A stretch of 64,000 bases of DNA from Aphrocallistes beatrix (Eukaryota > Porifera > Hexactinellida > Sceptrulophora > Aphrocallistidae). The notes beneath the pieces are model-generated. The model was not told where the DNA came from. It ran no database searches and saw nothing but the letters and a program-made list of their open reading frames with translations. Each line of letters opens with the position of its first letter. Position 1 is the stretch's first letter. The stretch is taken from NCBI GenBank assembly GCA_963281255.1, contig OY725492.1, positions 2,651,696 through 2,715,695 on the forward strand. Reading direction: 5' to 3'. The position numbers were made by a program, and so were the translations under genes. Shown in pieces: positions 32,597-43,042 of the stretch.

Positions 32597-33877
32597 CTAA
32601 ATAGCAATGTCAATATTAGGATCAAATTTGAATTTAGCCTCTTCAACCAACATTAGATATAAATCCTGATAATACTCGTTCTGACTCAATCCTTCTCCTT
32701 GATTAGATCGTGAACAGGCATCAAGTAATCCTTTTAACTTTTGAGATTTGGAGGAAGGTGGGTCGATCAGGATATATCTCCGTAAGATGGATCTGCATAT
32801 GTTTAGAAAATTATTTGATAATATCTTAGGATAACATTGTTTGTATTCCAAATCGCACTTAATATGGCAATTAAAAATACTGCAGTCGTAATCTGAAGAG
32901 CAAGTCTGGCCCATTTTAATGGAATTCAACAAGTAGGAATTGAAGAATGCTACGTCTGTATCAATCACCTGTACAATTGGATAATTGTTAAAGAAGTAGA
33001 GTCCAAAATTGGGCATTTGAATATCACAGAGATGTAATGGTCCAAAAGGTACAATCTCGAGTTTCTTTACTAAATCCAAGAATCCAACAGCTATTCGAGC
33101 TTGGAATTTCCATGGAATCGGTTTAGAAAACGGATGACTCAATTCCCACAGCATTCGAGAATTTTTTAAATAGGCGGTAGCCCAAAGGGCGCCACAATTG
33201 CCAAAATACTCTGGCATGATACCAGTATCATTCAGAAAGAAAGTTTTGAAATTTTCAGATTGATCTATAAAGTAGGATATTTGATCAACTTCGTTTTTGT
33301 GTAGCACTCCTTTGGGGGCCAAATCATAATAAGATACAATGTATTTAGACAGATTGAAAATACTGGTGCTGTCTACTCCAAAATAACTATCTGATATGAA
33401 TTGGCTGAACTGTAGAATCGCATTTAGAAAACTAGTTACTTTAAAATAGTCCGGTTTAAAGGATAACTGGGATTTGTGAGATTTCAGGATAATATTCCTA
33501 CTTTCCCAGATAGCAACTAGTACATTTTCTTTAACAGCATGTCCTAAGCACTTGACTATTCTAATTTCTCCATTACATAAAGGATGGCACAGGGAGCCGT
33601 AAACCTTCTTCATTCTAAAGTCTTGGCAAATATCCCGTATATTATCAATGCTCTCCTGAAGAGAACAAGCAGTCATTATATTTTCATCAGTAGAGTTAAT
33701 CAGAATCGAGAGTACGGGTATCTGTTTTTGTAGAACTAAATGCCTCCAGAGAAATGACAATAAAAGAAAAGCGAGTAGGATATAGAATGATCTCAGACAG
33801 AAAAAGACCTGGAAACATCTATTAAAATGAAAAATTCGAGGCATTGTATAGACTAAAAATGGATAAATATGAATCAA
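32597..33877 (-). CDS. DIPK1 (FAM69) divergent protein kinase
   Basis: DIPK1/FAM69 proteins are single-pass type II membrane proteins of the ER/Golgi with a kinase-like lumenal domain and many cysteines. The 426-residue product (human members about 430) has one transmembrane segment (about residues 24-46). It also has the family's YGSLCHPLC motif (93-101), a lysine in the ILK position (132), and FGPLHLCDIQMPNFGL (278-293), matching the catalytic-loop motif LHLCD.KPENF. IDTDVAFF (305-312) is the metal-binding Asp motif, and the Cys-rich TCSSDYDCSIFNCHIKCDLE (325-343) is diagnostic. The Lys of KPEN is Met here, so catalytic competence is uncertain. The start could be M1 or M12; both leave a short cytoplasmic tail. 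Single exon. The paralog (A, B or C) cannot be assigned. Confidence 0.88.
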   Translation of the reverse strand: MIHIYPFLVYTMPRIFHFNRCFQVFFCLRSFYILLAFLLLSFLWRHLVLQKQIPVLSILINSTDENIMTACSLQESIDNIRDICQDFRMKKVYGSLCHPLCNGEIRIVKCLGHAVKENVLVAIWESRNIILKSHKSQLSFKPDYFKVTSFLNAILQFSQFISDSYFGVDSTSIFNLSKYIVSYYDLAPKGVLHKNEVDQISYFIDQSENFKTFFLNDTGIMPEYFGNCGALWATAYLKNSRMLWELSHPFSKPIPWKFQARIAVGFLDLVKKLEIVPFGPLHLCDIQMPNFGLYFFNNYPIVQVIDTDVAFFNSYLLNSIKMGQTCSSDYDCSIFNCHIKCDLEYKQCYPKILSNNFLNICRSILRRYILIDPPSSKSQKLKGLLDACSRSNQGEGLSQNEYYQDLYLMLVEEAKFKFDPNIDIAI

Positions 33878-34190
33878 TCAAATATTCAATCACCTTTTTT
33901 GACCAAATACGTAAATTTGCTTAGCCCATGGCGCCTACTAATATATTAAATATGTCCGGAGAAGGCCAGTTTGCATTTCCTATTTTTGGATAAACTATTC
34001 ATAATTTACAGATTTTACTTTTATTAGGATATTCTAAAAAGTAGGTCATGCTTAGCTTTATGAGTATTTACTAGTGATATATCATAGTATATATTATTCG
34101 ATTGATTTCATAATGTATTTGCACAATAGTTATTATTAATTAAATTCCAGAATTTACGTATTAAATTGGATTTTCCCTAAATAATGGAGG

Positions 34191-36984
34191 CATTTAAAAG
34201 TACCTAGCGCATGCGTAGAAAGTACTTAGCGCAAAAAAGGGGATTAATAATTTAATTTATTAGTTTTATTGACAAGTTTAGAATTTTTAATGAATATAAC
34301 TACATATTGCCTTCCTTCCTATTATCCAAGCGCATATTTTTCCATCCAACCCAAATGGCTTCACATTCTCACCTCATCTTCACAGAATTCTACGGAAAAC
34401 ATTCTATATTTCGAAGTATGTAACTACCTCACAACCTCTTGTCCAATTCCTAGCGTTCAATAATATGTCCCTTTAGAGATCCTACTGCCTTTCGGAAGAG
34501 TACTTTCTTGATTGACCGATTCCATTCAAAGAATCCTAAATGCAATCCAGCTTATTCAATGCGCAATGTTAGAGAGATTCAAACGCTCATTCACAAGTAG
34601 GGCATTAGGATCTTTCGATCCATGATCGAAAGATCCGGATCGCGATCCTTTTTTTGAGGATCGAAGTCGGATCAACGATCCTTTTTAAAAGTAGGATCGG
34701 GATCGGATCGAAACTTGTATTGAATTCGATCCGATCCTTTTTCTTTTTAATCCCCAAGTTGGAGGTGAAAGTGTTGAAATTTATGTTGATTAAATATATT
34801 TTTTAATGTGTTTTATGGTTTGAATACTAACTTAAGTACTAAGTACGCCCCAGGCTGCCGCAGAAGGACGGACATTGCACGCCGTCCATGCCATAAGGCA
34901 TCTCCTTCCAGGAGCTGTGCTAAAAATGATATCTTCTGACATTATTGAAAGGATCTTTTTGAGGATCGTGATCGGATCGAAGATCCTTTTATAAGTTAGG
35001 ATCGGGATCTGGATCTAGATCCTTTTTTTGAGGATCGACTAATGCCCTATTCACAAGTCTGTGAACAGTTCTACTCTCGGTTAGGACGGATTTCAGTCCA
35101 AATTGGCTTATGAAAGTTGAAAATATATATTATACTACCCGTTATTTTTTATGTCAAACAAACATGGATATTTTAGATACAGTCAAAGAATTCAAACTAT
35201 TAATTAGTATATAGTATATCTGATTGTAGATGTGCAATTAGAGCATTTAAATACTTGAGCAATTTTTTTGAAACGAGTTTTTTGTCAGGGAAATCCTCAC
35301 AGGGGTTGTGGTACCAGCGGGTACATTCTGTGCATTTGACCATATATCGACTGAAGTATTCTGGCATATTGCAATGGCAATAGAGACTGAAACTCTTCGA
35401 ACTTGTCCAACGTCTGTTTGAAGTGTTGGGAAGCTGGTTAAATGTTCAGCAATTAAACATTTGGATAAGTGAGAGCGAATTCGAGATTGTTCCCATCGAC
35501 ATTTCGAAAGATTATCCCCAAGAGCCAGAGCTGTACATACTGCGAATACAGAAACTCTCCTTTCACCATCTGCACAAGATGCCAACCAATGTGCTCGAGA
35601 AGTGGAATTGTGAATTTGGATGCTGTTACGCGGAAAAGGATGGAATTCTGCATACCTTGCAATTATGTTTTGTAATCCGCGAATTCGGGGATATTTATTG
35701 AGTAATATAATCTAATGATAGAATTAATGCAGATAAAATGTTATCACAATTAAACTATTAGATTAAACATACTATGAAAGCGTGTATTGTAGTGTCTGTA
35801 AGTAGAGTATCCTTCTCAGATAAGTTTGGGCCTTGTTTGGGAATGTGGGAGAGTTGGGAAATATGGCTCTATCTCGTCACTCCGTACTGTACTATATTGG
35901 TCTGCAGCAACCTCCACACTGCTTCCCCTACTCTCATCCCAGTTATATGGACTACTGCCATCTGAGTATATTTCAACTATCTTTGCTGTATCCGGATTTA
36001 ACGTTATGGAAATCTAATTTTAGATCCCACCATTTCGGACATGAATCTTTTGATCCATAATTTCTTATTCCTAATTCAAAACAAATTAATAAAAGTAGTT
36101 TTAAAAATAGTAATTTAATAAAGAAGGGAACTTACTTATTAACTTACTTATTGCATGAGTGACAAGTTTGCGTAATTTTTCCATGTGGTAAAGTGGAAGG
36201 ATCGGTCTTAAATTCAAGGAGATTAGAATTCTCCTCAGCAATGGAATTGGGAGAAGTTGGCCGGACAAGTTCTGTCGTAGAACAAGCGACCTTTGGACAT
36301 CTCTCCGATGGTCATTAACGAATTCCTTGAATGACTCCACGTGAGAACAATTCCTACTTGTTCGCCAGTAACTTCGATGAATTTCTTCACTGCTGAAAAA
36401 AGATGCTCCTTGGCATTTCCTTGGGTAATCCTGGCCATGTTCGCTTTGGTTATTAGTTAATTGTTTCAGATGGGACATATTTATAAGAGTCGAGTTAACT
36501 AGCAACCATCCTGCCACAATATAATGAAGTCGGCATACCTTTCGCCCTAGAAGCGTTCATAACGATTGTAATTCATCTGTGTGGTTTTGAATTTTTGAAA
36601 TGGTATAAAATTTAATAATTCAATCTGCAAAAGGATAAATGACACAAATGACACTTCAAACCACCACTGCCATAATAGAATGTATGTGACATATCAACCA
36701 CCTTGGAACGGTCAGAACGCTAGGAATTGGACAAGAGGTTGTGAGGTAGTTACATACTTCGAAATATAGAATGTTTTCCGTAGAATTCTGTGAAGATGAG
36801 GTGAGAATGTGAAGCTATTTGGGTTGGATGGAAAAATATGCGCTTGGATAATAGGAAGGAAGGCAATATGTAGTTATATTCATTAAAAATTCTAAACTTG
36901 TCAATAAAACTAATAAATTAAATTATTAATCCCATTTTTTGCGCTAAGTACTTTCTAGCGCATGCGCTAGGTATTTTTAAATCT
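34191..36984 (-). mobile_element. DNA transposon with about 270-bp terminal inverted repeats
   Basis: The arms 34191-34460 and 36712-36984 are nearly perfect inverted copies, from TACCTAGCGCATGCG at the tip to CAATTCCTAGCGTTC inside. The flanks ATGGAGGCAT (34184-34193) and ATGGAGGAAT (36985-36994) suggest a 7- to 10-bp duplication. The interior holds degenerate minus-strand coding. One reading at about 35385-35220 gives HCNMPEYFSRYMVKCTECTR then WYHNPCEDFP, a PHD-like zinc-finger pattern (C..C, H..C). Long arms and a 9-10-bp TSD fit a MULE-like element, but no transposase core was found. A hAT MITE (34598-35049) is nested inside. Confidence 0.75.
34598..35049. mobile_element. 452-bp hAT MITE built from GGATC repeats, copy 1
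   Basis: The ends are TAGGGCATTAGGATCTTTCG and CGACTAATGCCCTA. The exact 8-bp duplication TTCACAAG lies at 34590-34597 and 35050-35057. Many GATCGGATC-type words give extensive self-complementarity. The middle carries the three-palindrome cassette (34862-34925). A second copy of identical length lies at 42508-42959 in the opposite orientation. Confidence 0.95.
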
Positions 36985-36994
36985 ATGGAGGAAT

Positions 36995-37345
36995 GGCATA
37001 CCTATAAGAAAGATTAAGTTCTTTTAAACCCGGAAAAAATCATATCAAACCCCGAAATCTGGCAATCCCGGGGACGCCTGATTAGCTCTACTCGTAGATA
37101 CAAGCTGCGAGGATCAGGAGACAAAAGTCCCTTTCTGATCTTCCCAGCGTATATCTCCTCAAGTTAATTAGCTAGAGCGATAAACGACTTAATAACACAT
37201 AAAGGAAAATACCCGAGAAAATATAAGAGGCCAGTTTCATACTTACCAACCCCCCTTGAAAATTTCGCTGGATTTTAGGAGCGAAATCCCCGGTGTAACA
37301 GCCTAGATTAACCTCCCCACCCAGTTTAACCCTGGGTATAATCTG
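36995..37345. other. Non-coding spacer
   Basis: Nothing gene-like is seen in this stretch between the long-TIR element and the GGGATTCCC MITE. Confidence 0.4.
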
Positions 37346-37843
37346 CAGGGTTGCCGTGGGAATGGGAATCCCCATACCCATGGGGATTCCCACAGGATTC
37401 CCATAGGATTGCTGTAGGGATCTCCATGGGGATTCCCACAGGGTCCTATATGAATCCTCATGGAGATTCCCACAGGGTCCTATGGGAATTCCCATAGGAC
37501 TGCTGTAGGGATCTCCATGTGGGGATTCCCACAGGATTCCCACAGGGTCCTATGGGAATTCCCATAGGATTGCTGTAGGGATCTCCATAGGGATTCCCAC
37601 AGGGTCCTATAGGAATCCTCATGGGGATTCCCACAGGGTTCTATGAGGATTCCCACAGGGTTCCTATAGGGATTCCCATAGGATTGCTATAGGGATCTCC
37701 ATGGGGATTCCCACAGGGTCCTATAGGAATCCTCATGGAGATTCCCACAGGATTCCAACAGGGTCCTATGGGAATCCCCATGGGGATTCCCACAGGAATT
37801 CTATGGGAATGGGAATTGAAATTTAATTCCCACGGCAACCCTG
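37346..37843. mobile_element. hAT MITE filled with a GGGATTCCCA minisatellite
   Basis: The ends CAGGGTTGCCGTGGGAATGG and CCCACGGCAACCCTG are inverted copies. ATAATCTG is duplicated at 37338-37345 and 37844-37851. The inside is an irregular tandem array of about ten units built from GGGATTCCCACAGG, GTCCTATGGGAAT and GGATTGCTGTAGGGATCTCC. It is 498 bp and non-coding. Confidence 0.93.
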
Positions 37844-37851
37844 ATAATCTG

Positions 37852-38160
37852 GGCTAGCCTAGATTAATTAACCCCCGGGGTTGTTTAGGCTATAAATTAT
37901 ATAAACTATATTACAATAATGGAAATGATTATAGGCTAAAGTAGTTAAAAGCTCAAAATCATAATTCATTTCCCTGGATGATCCAGGGATCTTGGAGGGT
38001 TGGTAAGCATGCTGAGTTTCGCGTATATATAAATATGTTAAGTGATATTTGCTCATGTGCAAAGTGATGATAGCCCATGCCCATGCGCACAATGTGTTAA
38101 TTGATCATGCGGGATGTGTCAATTGTGCATGCGCTCGGTGATGATTGCGTATGTGCAATG
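37852..38160. other. Non-coding spacer
   Basis: AT-rich DNA with GCATGCGC / GTGCATGCGC-type words at 38080-38155 (CATGCGCACAATGTG, TGTGCATGCGCTCGG). No gene is seen. Confidence 0.4.
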
Positions 38161-38345
38161 GACCTGTCACTGGAAAATTGGTCTGCGAAAATTTTGGTCC
38201 GGGGGACCAATTTTTTCAGGGAAAATTGGTCCTCCCCTGAAAACTTTGGTCCTACTATGGACCAATTTTCCATGGAATTTTGGTCCGGGGGGACCATTAT
38301 TTTCATGGAATTTTGATCCTCCCTAACCAATATTTCCATGAAAAA
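38161..38345. repeat. GGACCAATTTT palindromic repeat array 1
   Basis: Alternating and inverted copies of ATTTTGGTCC / GGACCAATTTTC, often joined as GGTCC...GGACC with CCATGGAA or TCAGGGAAA spacers. At least six units. Possibly the body of a small MITE like those at 37346 or 34598. A second array lies at 38640-38870. Confidence 0.8.
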
Positions 38346-38639
38346 TGCATCACCAATCCAGAACAATTAGGAAAGGATGTCAAGTCCCAGTGGCGCTGCG
38401 GTAGCTGTTTTATGTCTAGTTATTATAGTTGCAATAGGTAGGCACTCATTGAGTCAATAGGAAGAGAGTTCAGATTTTAGAGAGAGCAGAAGAAATAAAA
38501 TACACTTCTTAGATTAGAGATTAGCTAAATATGTATTGAATACTAAAATATGAATTGTCAGTCCGGGGTCAAATAGCTTGGTTGTTCGACAATTGAAAAG
38601 TATCAAAAAGTCGAGGATGTCAAATGATTGATAGAATCT

Positions 38640-38870
38640 AATTTTCCATGAAAGAATTAGTCTCTCAGACCAATTTTCCTGAAAAATTAGTCTCCCGGAC
38701 AATTTTTCCTGAAAAAAATGGTCCCCGGACCAATATTCTCTGAAAGAAATGGTCCCCCGGACCAATTTTCCCTGAAAAAAATGGTCCATTGCAGGACCAA
38801 AATTTTCAGGGGAGGACTAATTTTCCATGAAAAAATTGGTCCCCCGGACCAAAATTTTTGTGACCGACCT
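38640..38870. repeat. GGACCAATTTT palindromic repeat array 2
   Basis: About eight units of the type GGACCAATTTTCC.TGAAAAA (TTAGTC and TTGGTC variants), matching the array 300 bp to the left in inverse and direct orientation. It ends AATTTTTGTGACCGACC, which mirrors GGTCTGCGAAAATTTTGGTC of the first array, so the two could be outer parts of one larger element. Confidence 0.8.
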
Positions 38871-38979
38871 TGTATCTCAATTCAGCACATGAATCGGAGT
38901 AGGATTTTACAATTTAAACCAAACAATTGATCATTGATGAAAAAAGTTTTGACCCACCAATGGGCCACCATTAAAACCC

Positions 38980-39107
38980 ATGGTTGCCCCTGGAACTTAT
39001 TTATAGTTTATAGTAAATACCCCCAATTTGTTATGGCTTCCCCACCCAAAATGGCTTAAACCGGAAATGACGCGACACATTCCAGGGGCAACCGTGGGAT
39101 ATATTAT
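38980..39107. mobile_element. Small MITE with GGTTGCCCCTGGAA ends
   Basis: CATGGTTGCCCCTGGAA at about 38980 is mirrored by TTCCAGGGGCAACCGTG ending about 39107. The internal AAAATGGCTTAAACCGGAAA is also found, inverted, at about 57935 (CCGGTTTAAGCCATTTT), so a second decayed copy lies there. No clear target duplication was found. Confidence 0.6.
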
Positions 39108-39224
39108 TAATTAATTAAACAATGTATCCAGGACTTCGATCCAATACAACCTCACAAATACCCAATACCTTTATCAAACATTGGAAATGAGTTTATTATG
39201 TTTAATAGCATCAAAAATTTAAAA

Positions 39225-39393
39225 ATTATTTTTTTTGTGATTTTTCGAGTGAAATCGATTATAACAGTAAGACAGAGGTATTTAAAGATGTTATCTACCT
39301 TATAATTAATCAGTGAGAGCCTAGGCGCCCAAAGGACGCCTCTGGCGGACGCTTTGTGTCATGGCGCAGCTCAAGCAAGCGAAGCGCGCTTGT
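39225..39393 (+). mobile_element. H-family element, GC-rich end fragment
   Basis: It contains ATCGATTATAACAGTAAGAC, TAATTAATCAGTGAGAGCCT, GGCGCCCAAAGGACGCCTCT and the terminal CAAGCAAGCGAAGCGCGCTT. The rest of the element is absent on the left. Confidence 0.65.
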
Positions 39394-39979
39394 TTACTTC
39401 AAGATATAACTACAAATAAATAAGGGCTTAGCATCCGTGTTATTACCTAATTAGCCTTAAACTGTTTAACTAACTAGTATTTTATTTTCTCGGTGTTTTC
39501 TATACTTCACGATAAATCATAACTAAATTATAATTTCTACCATAATTACGTCCAGTAATAATACCACTAACCATTGCCTACTCAATATAATACCTCACAG
39601 TAGACTGAAAAGTATGGACTAGGGATGAAGTAGTAGCCGTTTGAAAAAAACCCATGATTAACCGTTAACCATGCAGAAAAGAGGTTAAGAATATTACCAG
39701 GATATATAAGCATGGCGTCAGAGTACATAGGAGGAATTGCTCTAACCAACGATCTCAAGTTTGTTGTTTCGTCTTGCAATGGAGGTTATGGAAGGCAAAT
39801 GTTTTATTGATTGCGAAATGTAAAAGTGTGATTCTATAGGAATCAGAGTGTTATAATTCGATTCGCAGAATCGCACGTACGGATGTACAAACTAACTAAT
39901 ACACTCAAGGACGGACACATTACACCGTCCAAGCTATAGGGGCATGTCCCTTTAGCCTTTAGATGTACTATAAACGAAA
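39394..39979. other. Non-coding DNA with a foldback arm and a cassette copy
   Basis: 39592-39740 resembles one arm of the foldback element upstream of CYBC1 (ATGGACTAGGGAT, TTAACCATGCAGAAAAGAGG). 39900-39960 is a three-palindrome cassette (GGACGGACACATTACACCGTCC-like, AGCTATAGGGGCATGTCCCT). No gene. Confidence 0.5.
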
Positions 39980-41130
39980 TTGCAAGTTGTACATGTTGAG
40001 TTGTACATAATCTCCCTGCACACAGTTAGCAAGTCTAAATGTACTGCGTTCCTGAAGGTAGCCAATGACATCCTTTTGAACATGAGCCAAAAGCACGTCA
40101 CACTTCTCGTCCTTTTGGATCTCAGCTCTGCATTTGACGCCATTGACATATTATCCTACTCAAATACAGCTAACCCCAGGGCTCCTGCCTTGGTCCCCTT
40201 CTCTTCACTCTTTATACTTGCCCGTTTTTGATATCATTAAACCTCACCTCCCCGACATAAACCTCTATGCTGATGATACTCGAATTTATCTTTCTTTTAA
40301 ACTCAATTCTATTACATCTGATAAATCTGCTCTCACTGCCATCCAATCATGTGTCTCTAATATCCTTTCTTGGCTTCTTAACAACTCAAGGCTGTTCATC
40401 AATGACTCCAAAACTGAGTTCCTTTTCATTGGTACCCGTCAACCTCTCTCCAAGGTCTACATTGATAGAATCTGTTGGCAATTCTCTAATCTCGCCATCC
40501 AAAGAAGTAAATAACTTGGGTACCTGGTTCGACAACAACCTATCGATGTGTCTACCCAGATCAGTAGAGTTGCTTCTTCTTGTTTTACTTCATCTAGTAT
40601 AATATCCTTTGAATCAGGAAGTGTCTCTCCACTAAAGCATGCGAAACTATCATCGACGCCCTTGTAACATCTCGTCTTGATAATTGCAACAGTCTTTTAT
40701 ATGGTTCTCCCTCATTGCTCCTGTCTCGACTCCAGCGTATTCAAAACAGTGCTGCCAGGCTTATTCACAATGTATCTAGAACCACTCCATCGTCTCCTCT
40801 TCTAATTAAATCCCACCACTCGCTGGCCGTAAAACATCGCATCACTTTCAAAATCCTCAGCACTTAGAAAGCTGTCCATTCTCTTGCTCCTCTATACATC
40901 ACCAGCTTATCAAAGTAAAGATTCCAGCCGTAATCTAAGAACTTCGAATGCCATCCTCCTCGAACATCAATCCATTAAATCCTCAAAAAACCTTGATCGC
41001 TCTTTTTCTTTTGCTGCTCATGTTGAATGGAATAACCTGCCTGCCTACATCCAGAATGCTCAATCCATTACTTTCTTTAAAAGTATCTTGAAAACTAGTC
41101 ATTATTTTTACGCGTCATTGATTGATTGAT
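39980..41130 (+). pseudogene. Non-LTR retrotransposon (CR1/L2-like LINE) reverse transcriptase relic
   Basis: Frames in order: FLKVANDILLNMSQKHVTLL then LDLSSAFDAID (about 40053-40150, RT domain 3 with the first catalytic Asp); LYADDT (40262-40279, the YADD catalytic pair); LSWLLNNSRLFINDSKTEFL (about 40366-40425); LLSRLQRIQNSAARLIHNVS (about 40720-40780); and the C-terminal EWNNLPAYIQN (about 41030-41062). Stops, frameshifts and a deletion between the LSSAFD and YADD blocks make it dead. The order and the C-terminal WN.LP motif fit the CR1/L2 group. No endonuclease region is seen, as expected for a 5'-truncated copy. Confidence 0.85.
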
Positions 41131-42435
41131 GTGTACAAGTTGTATTATTTCGCGCTTTCATACTTTCTCATTTTATTGCAATAATTTGTTAAGGCTTTAT
41201 GTAATTAGCCTTAATTTGAATCATGTAACTAGACAGTTTCACATTTTATCATAACACAACAAATAGTAGTAGAATGCTTAATTTTACAAAGAATTTACGC
41301 AAAGCTTTACTATTGAGCTAATTCTCACGAGTGTCCCGGTTCCATGAAATTTCTCCATGATGTCTCGCTTTTATGGATCGCAATATATAATACTTTTCTA
41401 TTGCGTCCCTCCATGTCATACGAAATTCAACTACACTGGTGGCGGACGGGGGGGGCGAACGTTTGGTCGCGCTCCCACATATAATATCGCAAAGTTTTGA
41501 ATCTACAATTTTTATCTGTGGAACCTGGTTCTCAAAGACCCATAACAATAACATACTATTACTTTTCATGTTTTCGTTAAGACTTAATCATAATAATCGA
41601 GTAAACATAACAATGTAGTCCCGTATAGTTACATCATCTTATATATTAAAATCAAATTAACCAGTTTTGTTGCTGTTAATTGAATTTTTTGTGATGAAGC
41701 GTAAACTTGTTGACTTTTACAATCCACAGCCTACGAAGCATCAAAACACCAACACCGAGACAGCCGAACTGACCGTGTTGGTATCGACAGAATTCACAAC
41801 CCAACGACGGAAGTATTCCTGGAACCAACGGTAACGGATTATATAAACTTATTTGAGTTTTGATATAGGTCCGGTCTGGGTACCTAGCTCGGGAAAATGT
41901 GGATATTGGCGGCCCTAGATTATAAATAAACGCATAGTTTGTTAAACTTTATCAAAAGTTAACATCGAAATTTATTAATAAGATAATAATATACTTATTA
42001 AATGTAAATTAAGTGAGTCACTCGACCTCACTTTTTTTCAATCTTTTTCTAAGAATTGTATAAAATTCTTAAAATTCGAAAATTCGCAATTCTAAGAACA
42101 TTTCTTAGAATATAACTAGAAGTTTTGTGATACGTACTGAGAATAATTCTAAGAATGTATTGTTCAATTCTAAGAAAAATTCTTTGAATTTGATTAAAAA
42201 TTTAACTAATAATTCTAAGTATTGTTTAATTCTTAGAATTGTAATTCTACAAGGTAAGTGTCCTTTTAAGAATATTTCTTTAAGTCAACCCTCTACCTCA
42301 CTTATGTCTTAAAATTCAAGCATTTTCTAAGAATTTGACTTTAGTGAATAATACTTAAAATAATTTGAATTTGACTTAAGTGCCGAGAAATTCTAAGAAT
42401 TTCAATTTAGAACTTTAGTGAATGAGGCTCCAGAT
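41131..42435. other. Mostly non-coding; one possible short exon-like ORF
   Basis: An ORF at 41694-41834 encodes MKRKLVDFYNPQPTKHQNT..., similar in style to the start of ZMYM1-type hAT transposases, and ends at a CAACG-GTAACG site that could be a splice donor. Nothing downstream continues it. The region 42030-42430 is full of AATTCTAAGAA words in both orientations (an AT-rich satellite-like repeat). Confidence 0.4.
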
Positions 42436-43042
42436 CAGGAGCGTAACTAGAATCTCCAAAGCGAGGAGGCGAGCAAGAGGCATATGTCTCATTGGTTAGG
42501 TCTCTGCTAGGGCATTAGTCGATCCTCAAAAAAAGGATCTAGATCCAGATCCCGATCCTAACTTATAAAAGGATCTTCGATCCGATCACGATCCCCAAAA
42601 AGATCATTTCAATAATAGTCAGAGGACTATCATTTTTAGCACAGCTCCTGGAAGGAGATGCCTTATGACATGGACGGCGTGCAATGTCCGTCCGTCTGCG
42701 GCAGCCTGGGGCGTACTTAGTGCTTAAGTTAGTATTCAAACCATAAAACACATTAAAAAATATTTTTAATCAACATAAATTTCAATACTTTAACCTCCAA
42801 CTTGGGAATTAAAAAGAAAAAGGATCGGATCGAATTCAGTAAAAGTTTCGATCCGATCCCGATCCTACTTTAAAAAGGATCGTTGATCCGATCTCGATCC
42901 TCAAAAAAAGGATCGCGATCCGGATCTTCGATCATGGATCGAAAGATCCTAACGCCCTAGTCTCTGCCTTGGCCTGGAGACCACTGCCAGAAATAGCGAG
43001 GAGGCAACTTCCTCCTCTGCCTCAATGGTAGTTACGCCCCTG
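42436..43042. mobile_element. Small hAT-like MITE carrying a nested MITE
   Basis: The outer ends CAGGAGCGTAACTAGA and TAGTTACGCCCCTG are inverted copies with one mismatch, and the halves share GCGAGGAGGC words. Removing the nested 452-bp MITE and its duplication leaves about 150 bp. The outer target duplication is unclear (CCAGAT / CAGATT). Confidence 0.6.
42508..42959. mobile_element. 452-bp hAT MITE built from GGATC repeats, copy 2
   Basis: Inverse of the copy at 34598-35049 and the same length. The ends are TAGGGCATTAGTCGATCCTC and CCTAACGCCCTA, with the exact duplication GTCTCTGC at 42500-42507 and 42960-42967. It carries the cassette in inverse orientation (GCTCCTGGAAGGAGATGCC, about 42642). 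Confidence 0.95.

Noticed and set aside
37346..37843. CRISPR-like regularly repeated array
   Set aside because: Units are irregular, have no unique spacers, and are bounded by hAT ends with a target duplication in a eukaryotic genome.
41694..41834. Possible first exon of a ZMYM1-type transposase
   Set aside because: Only 46 residues, with no following exon found; kept as a remark within the intergenic entry.
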